A stretch of DNA of 64,000 nt from Agapanthus africanus (lineage: Eukaryota; Streptophyta; Magnoliopsida; Asparagales; Amaryllidaceae): the NCBI GenBank assembly GCA_030015575.1, contig JASDDO010000006.1, forward strand, positions 109,360,045 to 109,424,044, given 5' to 3'. A program made the position numbers and the translations under genes. The notes below the pieces were generated by a model. The model had not been told where the DNA came from. It saw only the letters and a program-made list of their open reading frames with translations, and made no database searches. Numbering within the stretch: position 1 is the stretch's first letter; each line of letters begins with the position of its first letter. Shown in pieces: positions 45,350 to 56,685 of this stretch.

Positions 45350-46678
45350 AAAACCGTAGTATATCTCGGGCGGACTAGACTGCCTACAAGATTTGCTGAG
45401 TGGCGCAGGGACGTCCGGTTCTTTTGAAACTTCTAGTTCTACCATGCTTTCAGTAATAGTTTATGGTTATGGAATTTCTTCCAGTTCTATTGCGCTCCAA
45501 CTTATTTCTTTTTCAAGAAATTGAATTCCATAAAGTGGGCATGCAGAGAAACAAAAACCTTTTGTTCCTCCGCGTAATCGAAAAGATACCCCTTGGAATT
45601 CTTTGGGTATCCCACAATCTTACACATCTTAAGTATCTTAAGATATGGGGATGTCCAGCTTTTGTCAAAAAGCAGCATGCGGACAAGCGTGAGGTACGTA
45701 GGGTTTCTTCCCACTCCACGTTTCATATGGTGTGGTAGGCACATACTTAGTTGGAACCTTGTTCAAAAGAAATGCAGCAGATTCTAGTACATAACCCCAG
45801 AAGGATCGCGGTAACTCAGCGTTACTCATCATGAAATGTACCATATCCAATAAGGTGCGGTTCCGCCTTTCCGATACACCGTTGTGCTAAGGTGTGTATG
45901 GAGGAGTAAGCTGAGAGAGAATTCCATTCTCTTTTAAATAATCCAAGAACTCGGCACTTAAGTATTCACCACCTCGATCAGATCAAAGTGTCTTGATTCT
46001 TTTGCATGTTTGTTTTTCCACTTCATTCTTGTATTGCTGGAATTTCTCAAAGGCCACGGATTTTTATTTCATCAAGAATACATGTCCATACCTTGAGAAA
46101 TCATCCGTAAAAGTGATGAAGTAGGAATAACCACTTCTTGCATGTGTAGACATTAGACCACACACGTCGCTGTGTATGAGTCCTAAGAGCTTGGTGGCTC
46201 TTACTCCGTGTCTAGTGAACGGAGTTTTTGTCATCTTTCCTTTGAGACATGATTGACCGGTTGCGTAAGACAGATATTCAAACGGATCCAAATTTCCCTC
46301 ATTATGTAAATTCTCTAACCGTGTTTCATTGATGTGACCTAATCTGCAATACCATAAGAAAACTTGATTTAATTCTGGAGACTTTCTTTTAAATGTGTTC
46401 TGGACATTGAAAACCTGGTGTTGATTTAATATGTATATACCATTATCTAGTGTACCGGACCCAATCAAACTATGATTAAGGTGGATATTTTCAACATCGC
46501 TTACAAATGTAAAATCATAACCTTCTTTAGATAATAAAGATACAGAGATGATATTATATGTCAAACTAGGTACACAAAAATAGTTACGCAAAATCAAAAT
46601 GTGTCCACTTGTCAATCCTAGATGATATACCCCTACGGATACAGCATCCACGCTCGTTCCGTTATCAATCCTGAGGGT
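45350..46678 (-). pseudogene. pol: Element J protease end, pre-integrase and integrase (broken)
   Basis: Read right to left: the end of the protease region (YNMTLRIDNGTSVDAVSVG), the GAG-pre-integrase block (FLWYCRLGHINETRLENL), the integrase zinc finger (ATGQSCLKGKM) and the integrase core start (IHSDVCGLMSTHARSGYSYF). This part is open for about 200 codons (46064-46678). Further left the core (HNGV region near 45880) and C-terminal part down to the pre-RT linker (RYLR and YYGF wording near 45360) are broken by stops and shifts. The segment ends where I is inserted. The apparent N-terminus of the open frame belongs to the K LTR, not to J. Confidence 0.82.
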
Positions 46679-46683
46679 CATAT
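46679..46683. repeat. Target-site duplication of K, left copy (CATAT)
   Basis: Exactly repeated at 56681-56685. Confidence 0.92.
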
Positions 46684-48663
46684 TGTAAGCCGATGTCACG
46701 CACCTCACGAGTTCGCGGGGAGGTGGAAATTGCAAAAAATGATTTTTACAGTCTTCGCAACACCGACTTGAACCAAGGATTGATCACAAACCTTAACTAG
46801 CCAAACTTATGTGAGGTAAACTACAAGTCCAGAAATTTATACCTCACGTTCATGTCCTTCGGTTCTTCATTCCTCGCTGTCCTCTGTCTCGTTGTTGACT
46901 CCATGGATCGTATCGGATCTTCGTTTCCTCGTCGGACTCCTCAAATCCAAGATGATCCACCCGAGTGAATGTGCATCGAGCTCCTACCTTAACCGAAGCA
47001 ACTAGGGCATCAAGATCGCTACTCATGATGTCGAAGATGATGTGGAGATGTGTAGATGGATTGGAATGTCTTTTCTTACCCTAGATAACTCAACACATGA
47101 GTTTACTAGGGTATTTGAGGAAGAAGGTGGCAATGGAGAAAAGCTAGTGAGAAAAAAGATGAGGAATAGAGATAGCTTCTTCTCTTTTGTCTAAACTGAA
47201 CCATATGAATTATCCTATTGATATATCAAATGAATAATCACTAATATGGTTCAATTTACCAAAAATGAGTCATGGGCCAAAAAGCCACCATGTGTCATGA
47301 GAAGCTACGTCTAAATTCATGCATTTTCCACCTCATTCTCTCCATGTCATAATTAATATTCATTTAAACTAAAATGAAAAATATTAATATGACATGTCAC
47401 CTTCTAAAGCATCTTGACCAATTTACGAAAATGCCCCTCGTCCATATATACATACCCGTATCCGTATTCCGAAAAATGCGGATACAAAAGACGAAAACAA
47501 TCCATCAATACAATACTAGGATCCGACTTAAACCAAATCCCACTAGTATTGCCCGTCTGTAACATCATGCGCGCACAAGTACACGCTCGTGACCGAACCC
47601 TGTCGTAAAACCATACGACCTCTACATCTTTTGTCCGATGCAGGGAAACCCTCTGTGTGGGACTCTAAAGACTCAACGCTACGCTGGCAGTGGGTTTAAC
47701 CACAGGCCGAAAGTGGCACTAGCTGTATGTAACGGCCCCCAGATATTGTCGATGAGAAGGCCGATGAGAATAACTCACCCGAACTCCAACTGTGCCTGTC
47801 TGTGACAATCTCCATACAGTCCTAAGGGGATTCAAGCGTCAGACCCCTAATAGTGCAATAAGTCATGTCGGAGAGTAGCCCAAAACACCCTGAGAAACTA
47901 CTGGAATATCTACCAGTAAATCTCACTTGCCATGGCCAAGGACTTTGTGTAATGGCCTTCCGAACACAGCGCGACATCAACCCCTAATACCGGGAGAGAC
48001 GAATCCTATCTAACTGCCACTACCTCCAAGTGCGTCGGGACTGCACCCAACTACTACCTGTTTGCACGATTCCTATGAGTCATGGTAGGGTAGTAATCAA
48101 AGTACGGTAGGAACACACTCATGGAGAAGCAGCAGTGTCAAGTCAACAGACTATGATATACTTATGTCACCTGGGAACTGCTACCCGACGATAGGTATAA
48201 TACCCACCAGCAGTTCCCGACTAGTCCTGTCCAGTGTACTCATAACCTAATGAGCACATGCATACTGTCTCCAGTAGGACGTACTAATGGCTGTGGGACA
48301 AACCATCTCCCCTGTTGGGATGAGAAGCGTATACACTAGTCTACTCTGGAGTATCGATGCCCCGTCTCGATAATCCTACGACTAGGGACCTGTATAAGGA
48401 TGTGCTTATAGACTACCCAGCCCCCACTAGTGTGACTGCCATCACAACACTGGTAATCAATCAAAGATCCTAAGGGCTCTACCAATATGTAGAAGTGATA
48501 TGCTAAAAAGACACATGCACATATTAAGGTAGAAACAAACCAGGTAGCATACTACCATTTTGAGCAAGACTGTTACTATATCCGTGTATATCCCAAGCTT
48601 CCATTAAGTAATATACAAACCAGTATGATACAATAATAGCCTCTACGGCATATATCACTAACA
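46684..48663 (-). repeat. 3' LTR of element K (1980 bp)
   Basis: It starts on the minus strand TGTTAGTGATATATGCC and ends GGCTTACA. It lacks about 34 bp near 47820 that are present in the 5' LTR at about 55804-55837. Confidence 0.92.
47569..47586 (-). other. LTR hairpin, K 3' LTR
   Basis: Same inner sequence as 55552-55569; on the sense RNA it is GCGUGUAC facing GUGCGCGC around UU with two U.G pairs. Confidence 0.7.
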
Positions 48664-48678
48664 ATCTGCCACTTGCAC
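48664..48678 (-). other. Polypurine tract of element K
   Basis: On the minus strand it reads GTGCAAGTGGCAGAT, with one G-to-C change relative to the other copia elements here. Confidence 0.82.
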
Positions 48679-50605
48679 TAAGGCCATATATTGGCGTATC
48701 GCAGACCAACGATCTCGAATAGCCTCTCGAACAGTGTCTAAGAGATGGCCTTTTGTGAGTGGATCTGCAGTGTTGTTCTCCGAATCTACTCTCCTCACCT
48801 TGATCTTTCAGAGATCAACTATCTCCCTGATCATGTGGTACCGCCTCATGATTTTTCTGGATCTCTGATGGGACTTGGGTTCCTTCCATAAAGCTATAGC
48901 GCTATTTGTTGTCAATACTAAAGTATAGGACCAAAAATGGAAGGAACCACCTGAAGTTCAGTTAAGAACTTCTCCATCCAGACTGCCTCTTTTGCGGTGT
49001 CTTATGCAGCGAAATACTCCATTTCCATGAGTCAGTAACGGTACCCTGTTTGGAGCTCTTCCAACAGACCGCCCCTCTATTGAGGGTGAAGACATAACCC
49101 GATATGGACTTGGAGTCATCCTTGTTACTCTGGAAGCTGGAGTCAGCATAGGCCTCGATCTGGAGGTCCTATCCTCCGTACACCAAGAACATCCCCTTAG
49201 TCCTACTCAGGTACTTGAGAATGTTCATTACTGCTATCCGGTGTTTCTCCCCTAGGTTTGACTGATACCGGCTTCCCACCCTGAGTGCGTAAGCAACATC
49301 TGGTCTGGTACACAACATCGCATACATTATAGAGCCTACCGCAGAAGCGTAGGGTATAATCGATATGCGATCCCTTTCAAATCAGTCTTGAGAGACATCA
49401 CTTCGAAGACGTGATTCCGTGACAAGCCGGTAGTCTACCGCGCTTAGAATCGTCGATACTAAATATTTTAGTATGGTGTTGATGTACCTTGACTGTGAAA
49501 GTCCCACTATCGTCTTTAATCTATCACGATAGATCTGGATCCCCAGAATGTAGTTGGAATCACCCAGGTATTTCATGGAGAACCATAGTGACAAGAATCC
49601 TTTGACTGATTGTAGTATAGGAGTATCATTTCCTATCAAGAGAAAGTCATCCACGTACAAGATGAGGAATCCCACAGTTCTCCCTACAATCTTACTATAG
49701 GTGTATGGTTCATCTGGATCTTTGATAAAGTCGAATTCTTTGACCGTCTCATCAAAACAGATGTTCCATCTCCGTGATGCCTACTTTAGTCCACAGATGG
49801 ACTTAATAAACTTGCACACTATCCTGCTGCTCCCACTCTGATTGAAACCCTTTGGCTGATCCATATAGACGCGCTCTTCCAAATATTCATTTAGGAAATC
49901 GGTCTATATGACCATCTGCCAAAACCTATAATCATGGAAGGTAGCAATGGAAAGTAGGATCCGAATGGATTTGAGCATAGGCACTGGAGAAAAAGGTTTC
50001 ATCATAGTCCAAACAAGGTGAAAACCTTTTGCAACAAGTCTAGCCGTATAGGTTTCATCCTATCCATCTACACCAATCTTCTTTCTGAAAATCCATTTGC
50101 ATCCTACGGGTTTTTCCCCTTCTGGAGCAATGTTCAAAGTGCATACTTTGTTGGTGTAAGATGGACTCCATTTCAGTCCGCACCGCATCCAGCCATTAGA
50201 CCGAGTCACCGCTCTAAATGGCTAGCTGGAAGCTAGTTGGCTCATCATATACCATGATAAAATCTTCTCGAACCCCGTCTCTGAGAAAACCGTAGTATCT
50301 CTCGGACGGACGAGACTGCCTACTAGTCCTACGAAGTGGCATGGGGATGTCCGGTTCTTCTGAAAACTCTGGTTCTACCATGATTTCCGTAATAGTCTGT
50401 GGTTCTGGAATTTCTTCCAGTTCTATTGCGCTCCTACTATCCTTTTTCCAAAAATATTGATTTTCTAAAAAATTGGGCATGACGAGAAACAAAACTTTTT
50501 GTTCCTCTGCGTAATAGAAAAGATACCCTGTGGAGTTCTTTGGGTATTCCACAAACCTACACAGTACTGAGTGTGCCTCGATCTTGTCATCATACTGCTT
50601 TTTCA
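48679..50605 (-). pseudogene. pol: Element K RT-RNase H and integrase end (broken)
   Basis: From right to left: the integrase C-terminal tail and linker (EEIPEPQTITE, ERYYGFLRDGVRED, 50214-50606), the RT N-terminal blocks in changing frames (about 49750-50150), the active site LYVDDFLLIGND at about 49610-49660 followed by the thumb (MKYLGDSNYILGIQIYRDR, 49382-49675), and RNase H fragments near 48958-49149. The order and spacing match D and E. Several shifts and stops make it non-functional. Confidence 0.85.
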
Positions 50606-51498
50606 CAAAAGCTGGACATCCTTATATCTTCAAGAACTAAATATAGGGTTTTTTCCCACTCCACATCTGATATGGTGTGGTAGGCACAGTTTTGATAAGA
50701 ACCTTATTCAAAAGATACGCATCTGATTCTAGTGCATAACCTTAGAAGGATTGCGGCAACTCAGCATTTACTCATCATGGAACGAACCATAACCAATAGG
50801 GTTATGTTCCGCCTTTCCGATTCACCGTTGTGTTGTGGTGTGTATGGAGGAGTAAGCTGAGAGAAAATTACATTCGCTTTTATGTAATCCAGGAACTCGG
50901 CATTTAAGCATTCATCATGCCGATCAGATCTCAGTGCCTTTCATACTTATGCCTGTTTATTTTTCCACTTAATTCTTATATTCTCAAAATTTCTCAAAGG
51001 ACTTGGATCTATGTTCCAACAAGAAAACATGTCCATACCTAGAGAAAACATCCGTAAAAGTAATGAAATAGGAACAACCACTTCATGCATATGTAGACAT
51101 TGGACCACACACCTCGCTGTATATGAGTCCCAAGAGATCGCTCGCTCTTACTCCGTGCCCAGTGAACGGAGTCTTTGTCGTCTTTTCTATGAGACATGAT
51201 TGACTAGTTGCATAAGACTGATATTCAAACGGATTCAAAATATCCCTCTCTATGTAAGTACATCAACCTTAGATCATTGATGTGACCCTATCTATAATGC
51301 CATAAGAATGTCATATATAATTCTGGAGACTTTCTTTTAAGTGTGTTCTGGACGTTGAAAACTTACGTATATACTGTTATCTAGTGTACCTGACCCAATC
51401 AAATTTTGATTTAGGTGGATGTAGACCACGTCGCTTATAAACTAAATTAGATACACACAAACAGTTACGTAAAATCAATATCTGCCCACTTGTCAATC
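50606..51498 (-). pseudogene. Element K integrase and pre-integrase (broken)
   Basis: The segment is collinear with the J integrase (45600-46600) at the nucleotide level, including the pre-integrase block near 51270-51330 and the HNGV-equivalent near 50830. No frame stays open for more than a few dozen codons on the coding strand. Confidence 0.72.
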
Positions 51499-52490
51499 CT
51501 AGGTGATATACCCTACGGATACAGCGTACATGCTCATTCCGTTAGTAACCCTGAGAGTCATATCACCTACCCTGATCACTCTACGGTTTCTCAAAGCCTG
51601 TAAAGAATTACAGATATGAGGTCCCGATCCGGTATCTTGTACCCAGGAAGTAGAGTTAATTGACAGAATGTTTTCAACCACAAACACACCCAAACTCGAA
51701 GCCACAACACGCTTCGGATCCTGGATTCTGGGTTTCCAAGCCCTGCATTCCTTCTGGCAATGCCCTTTTCCCGTGACAAAAGGAACATCCTTCAATCCCT
51801 ACTGTTAGCCCGAAACTTTTGCCTTCCCTTTCCCTCTACCTCACTGACACCGCCTATCGGCTTTGTAGAGGTCTTCTTCTTCTCATCCTTGGTTTTCTCC
51901 TTGGATCTAGAAGTGGAAGATTCCCCAATAAGCAGAGAGGGTGTCTCCCTGGTTTCCTTCAGGGTGCCCTCAACTGGAAGTATAACTTTCTTCCCCTAGG
52001 AGTAAGTAGAAGGTAGGGACACTAGAATTAAGTCATCATATGACTCGTTCTCCAACGTAGTCTCCTGGTCTGTGAGCTGTTTAATACAGCTGGTCATTAT
52101 AGGGACGTGGTCCCCTACAAATGACCCGACAGCCAACCTCGCTTGAAGCAATTCTTTCGAGCTCTCATATCTTGCGATGCGAGATTTCTCTCCATATAAA
52201 ACTTTGTTATGGAGGAAGATAGAAACTAAGTCCATCTTCTCGTGCTGCCTCTGGTATACACCATCTACTGAGGCCAACATGAGGCACTTGCCATTCGCAC
52301 AGTCTTTTTCCCTTGACTTACGGATATTATCCGTGATGGTGGAATCTGAACCTGGGACAGCAGGGGATTTAGTAGTAAGAAGGTGGTCTGTCTTGTCATA
52401 GGTAATGGACATCTGGACAAACCTACGCCAGTCAGTATAGTAAAAACTTAGTCATGTTATTATCTAATTTTAACCTAATCTGGTCACCTG
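51499..52490 (-). pseudogene. gag: Element K gag and protease (broken)
   Basis: The Gag middle part (51996-52412) matches J gag (TTKSPAVPGSDSTI; EKMDLVSIFLH; LLQARLAVGSFVGDH). Shifts follow, then the second half of the zinc knuckle (GKGHCQKECRAW, ~51730-51770) and the protease active site (WVQDTGSGPHICNSL, ~51590-51640). The start region near 52480 aligns with the J start but has no ATG. Protease motif DTG is intact, but the frame is broken upstream and downstream. Confidence 0.82.
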
Positions 52491-52985
52491 GTCACTGCAA
52501 TTAGGAGAGAGAGAGAAGAAAACACTCAGCATGATGCTCTTGCAAGTTTAGATTGGTTTTAAGTTTATCTAAACAGGATTGCTCCCATTGTTTCTCAAAT
52601 CCTTCCTCAAACCATAAAAGAAGAATTAGTCAGGATTAATCTTACCCTACAATACTTGCTTAACCTTTCAGCCAGGCTGGTGTTGGTATTTCGAGGGAAG
52701 TTTTCCAACGCTTTCGCGAAGTTCCTTAATTATATAACCTCTTTTCCCTGGAGGCGTAGCCCCGCTAACACTGTTCTAGACACCTACTTGGTTTATAGCA
52801 TTGATTGTATTAGTAAAGAAATCTTCCGAGGAGGAGCGGATACTCACAGTAGGATCGGGATCCAAATATCATTGTGTGATAACCCTGAAGGAATCCTACC
52901 AGCATTATCACACTCCAAATGGTATGCAGCACTAGCAAGTTTCAGTTTCCTTAGAAACTCCCGATGTGGATTTTTGCCCCATGCT

Positions 52986-53194
52986 CTTATGACCTTGACG
53001 AAGGCCAACATATCATAAGTCACATGTCAAGTTCTGCCCGTCGTTGTCCAGGTTAATTTGAGCCCACCCGTATATACCCTTGACGAAGGCCAACATAGTA
53101 GTACGACTGTCCCAAACCAACACATCTATCTATGCTATAGATGAATATCCAGCAGTTACCAATCATTATGCCTTGACGAAGGCCAACATACATA
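52986..53194 (-). ncRNA. Triple hairpin array in K leader
   Basis: The loop CCTTGACGAAGGCCAACA (plus strand) starts at 52993, 53078 and 53171. The arms are CTTATGA (52986-52992) with TCATAAG (53013-53019), perfect; CGTA/TACG (53069-53072, 53102-53105), weaker; and TATG/CATA (53167-53170, 53191-53194). Confidence 0.77.
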
Positions 53195-53225
53195 GCTTGA
53201 ATACGACTGAATATTCAACTGAAAT

Positions 53226-53267
53226 GACGGAGGGCTACGGCTGGTTTTGGTGAAACCGTGAACGTAG
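53226..53267 (-). ncRNA. Two-stem RNA domain in K leader
   Basis: CTACG (53235-53239) pairs with CGTAG (53263-53267) around GGTTT (53243-53247) and AAACC (53253-53257). The inner stem is shorter than in F but keeps its pairing. Confidence 0.72.
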
Positions 53268-53497
53268 TGAACTTGATATAATCGATGGAACCTGATAGCT
53301 TTTTAAAAGGAGTGGTTTAAGCTCCGCATTTAAAAGTCTACTGTTTTGAAAAAACCGAGTGGTTTTAAAATTGTTCTAACGATTCAGCTTTGGTTTGTTT
53401 TCTTTGCATTAATAATGTAGGCCCATCATTTACACATATCATTACAGAGAGAAACGAAAATAGGACGTCCGCTTATGCCATCTGCATTCGCCACGGG

Positions 53498-53542
53498 CCC
53501 CGTCATCACCTGTTAGGTTACTTAAGTAACAACAGAGCGGGG
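53498..53542 (-). ncRNA. Nested stem domain in K leader
   Basis: CCCCG (53498-53502) pairs with CGGGG (53538-53542), and TGTTA (53511-53515) with TAACA (53527-53531). Confidence 0.7.
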
Positions 53543-54345
53543 GTTGGACTAGCGTGGATGCAAAACATAAGCAACGTCTAATTATAGCATATATATAATA
53601 ATCATTCTTCTAACGCGATAATAGGCATTCCAGATCACAGATGAATATGTTGGATATACTAGGAATTCCGTGTTTCGTTTAAGCCTATAACGAAAGACGG
53701 ATTCCACGGTCGAGATGAATAGTCAAACCCCACCCCATACCCCTATGGGTGCGGCAAACTACCCGCCAAGTTCCAGAAGTGAAGCAACCTCCCTCAACAA
53801 AGTGAGTAGGCCACTCGGCACTTCAAAGAACCTGGTAGTTTGTGCACCCCACCTTGGGTCTATCCTAGGAGCAGAAAACAGTAAAAAAGAAATAATACAA
53901 CGGTGGCTACAAGCTCAACCCGGATGTGCCCCGCAAAATAATATTACATCAAATTACAATTTTACATCGAATGAAAGAAAGAAAACCCTCATCTCACATC
54001 CCCGGCTATTCATCCACGATAATCCAACAAGTTCATATACACAAACCAATCACAGATATGTGCAACCCCGACTAATCGACGTATAGCAATTAGTCAACGT
54101 TTCCAAACACATATATACAACACAAAGCTTGTAAAGTAACTACGACATTACAATTCCGCACGCAATTAACAAACTTAACCAATTTTCCAAGACATGAAAA
54201 TCCAGTGAGCTAAAGTTCCAAAACCGATCGTTTTGAGCCAATTCGGAAGTCCGAATCAAAACGAAACGCACCGAAACCCTCGCTAGAAGTTAGAGCACGA
54301 AATTAACTTTGAGTCGGGGGCCTAGACGGGGTACCCTACCCATGA

Positions 54346-54445
54346 GGCCACCACGAGGTGGCCAAGCGGTGAGGCAGACCCGAAACTGCCCAAAGTGGGG
54401 CTGTTTCGGGTCTCCACCGCCAAGACCACCTTGTGGTGGTCTTGG
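54346..54445 (-). ncRNA. Three GC-rich hairpins near K primer site
   Basis: GGCCACC/GGTGGCC (54346-54363), AGACCCGAAAC/GTTTCGGGTCT (54376-54413) and CCAAGACCACC/GGTGGTCTTGG (54420-54445) all pair perfectly. They lie about 210-310 nt downstream of the primer site. Confidence 0.8.
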
Positions 54446-54652
54446 GGAGTGTGCCTAGCCATTCGGCACCCCTGGAGGGTCCCCGGGGAGCGCACTCTCC
54501 ACACCGCGGATTCTCGGTTCAAACCGTGAGCCCCCAGGGTGTGCAAACAACTCAAAAATTCACTTTTGAAAACTGGTTTTTCCGGCAGTTTTTGCGTGAC
54601 AAAAACCGGCGGAATTCTAACATCGCAACAAGTTATATAAGCTTTATGAAAG

Positions 54653-54664
54653 GCTCTGATACCA
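54653..54664 (-). other. Primer binding site of K (tRNA-iMet)
   Basis: On the minus strand it reads TGGTATCAGAGC, one base after the 5' LTR. Confidence 0.93.
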
Positions 54665-54665
54665 C

Positions 54666-56680
54666 TGTAAGCCGATGTAGCGCACTACACGAGTTCACGG
54701 GGAGGCGGAAATTGCAAAAAATTATTTTTACGGGCTTCGCAACACCGACTTGAACTAAGGATCGATCATAAACCTTAACTAGCCAAACTTATTTGAGGTA
54801 AACTACAAGTCCAGAAATTTATACCTTACGTTCATGTCCTTCGGTTCTTCATTCCACGCTGTCCTACATCTCTCCGTCGACTCCATGGATCGTATTGGAT
54901 CGTCGTTTCCTCGTTGAACTCTTCAATTCCAAGATGATCCACCCGAGTGAATGTGCATCGAGCTCATACCTCAACCGAAGCAACTAGGGCATCAAGATCG
55001 CTACTCATGATGTCGAAGATGATGTAGAGATGTGTAGATGGATTGGAATATATTTTCTTACCCAAGATAACTCAACACATGAGTTTACTAGGGTGTTTGA
55101 GGAAGAAGGTGGCAATGGAGAAAAGCTAGTGAGAAAAAAGATGAAGAATAGAGATAGCTTCTTTTCTTTTGTCTAAACTGAACCATATGAATTATCATAT
55201 TGATAAATCAAATGAATAATCACTAATATGGTTCAATTTACCAAAAATGAGTCATGGGCCAAAAAGCCACCATGTGTCATGAGAAGCTATGTCTAAATTC
55301 ATGCATTTTCCACCTCATTCTCTCCATGTCATAATTAATATTCATTTAAAATAAAATGAAAAATATTAATATGACATGTCACCTTCTATAAGAATCTTGA
55401 CCAATTTACAAAAATGCCCATCGTCCGTATATACATACCGGTATCCGTATTCCGAAAAATGCGGATACAAAAGACGAAAACAATCCATCAATATAATACT
55501 AGGATCCGGCTTAAACCAAAGCCCACTAGTATTGCCCGTCCATATCATCATGCGCGCACAAGTACACGCACGTGACCGAACCCTGTCGTAAAACCATACG
55601 ACCTCTACATCTTTTGTCCGATGCAGGGAAACCCTCTGTGTGGGACTCTAAAGACTCAACGCTACGCTGGCAGTGGGTTTAACCACAGGCCGAAAGTGGC
55701 ACTAGCTGTACGTAACGGCCCCCAGATATTGTCGATGAGAAGGCCTATGAGAATAACTCATCCAAACTCCAACTGAGCCTGTCTGTGAAAATCTCCATAC
55801 AGTCTGGTCTGTTCGTCTAAGTGTGTCGCATATCGGTCCTAAGGGGATGCAAGCGTCAGACCCTTAATAGTGCAATAAATCGCGTCGGAGAGTAGCCCAA
55901 AACACCCAGAGAAACTACTGGAATACCTACCAGTAAATCTCACTTGCCTTGGCCAATGAATTTGTGTAATGGCCTTCCGAACACAGCACGACATCAACCC
56001 CCAATACCGGGAGAGATGAATCCTATCTAACCGCCACTACCTCCAAGTGCTTCGGGACTGCACCCAACTACTACATGTTTGCACGACTCCTATGAGTCAT
56101 GGTAGGGTAGTAATCAAAGTACGGTAGGAACACGCTCGAGGAAAAGCAGCAATGTCAAGTCAACAGACTATGATGTACTTATGTCACCTGGGAACTGCTA
56201 CCCGACGATAGGTATAATACCCACCAGCAGTTCCCGACGAGTCCTGTCCAGTGTACTTATAACCTAATGGGCACCTGCATACTATCTCCAGTACGACGTA
56301 CTAATGGCTGTGGGACAGACCATCTCCCCTGCTGGGATGAGAAGCGTATACACTAGTCTACTCTGGAGTATCAATGCCCCGTCTCGATAATCCTACGACT
56401 AAGGACCTGTATAAGGATATGCTTATAGACTACCTAGCCCCCACTAGTGTGACTGCCATCACAACACTGGTAATCAAGCAAAGATCCTAGGGGCTCTACC
56501 AATATGTAAAAGTGATATGCTAAAAAGACACATGCACATAATAAGGTATAAACAAACCAGGTAGCATACTACCATTTTGAATAAGACTGTTACTATATCC
56601 GTGTATATCCCAAGCTTCCATTAAGTAATATAAAAACGAGTATGATACAATAATGGCATATTGGGCATATATCACTAACA
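54666..56680 (-). repeat. 5' LTR of element K (2015 bp)
   Basis: Collinear with the 3' LTR. Termini are TGTTAGTGATATATGCC at 56680 and GGCTTACA at 54666. Confidence 0.92.
55552..55569 (-). other. LTR hairpin, K 5' LTR
   Basis: On the sense strand GCGUGUAC faces GUGCGCGC around UU. All eight positions pair, two of them as U.G. The same positions would be C.A mismatches on the other strand. It is 1111 bases into the LTR. Confidence 0.73.
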
Positions 56681-56685
56681 CATAT
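56681..56685. repeat. Target-site duplication of K, right copy (CATAT)
   Basis: Exact match to 46679-46683. Confidence 0.92.

Larger units (their letters stand above)
52491..54652 (-). other. Element K 5' leader (structured, non-coding)
   Basis: This leader of about 2.2 kb contains the same modules as F and G in the same order, except that the 90-bp repeat module is absent. Frames such as 52656-53018 and 53715-54086 lie on the opposite strand or inside modules and are not supported. The stretch 53880-54300 shows no recognisable feature. Confidence 0.78.
46684..56680 (-). mobile_element. Element K: complete copia element (9997 bp)
   Basis: K has a 5' LTR at 54666-56680, tRNA-iMet primer site, leader, gag, pol, polypurine tract and 3' LTR at 46684-48663, with exact CATAT duplications. 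It is inserted in the protease region of J in the same orientation. Its coding regions are recognisable along their whole length but contain many frameshifts and stops. Confidence 0.93.

Noticed and set aside
46679..46735. N-terminal residues of the 223-residue frame at 46064-46735 as part of a copia protein
   Set aside because: The first 19 or so codons read through the end of the K LTR and the duplication; J coding sequence starts left of 46679.
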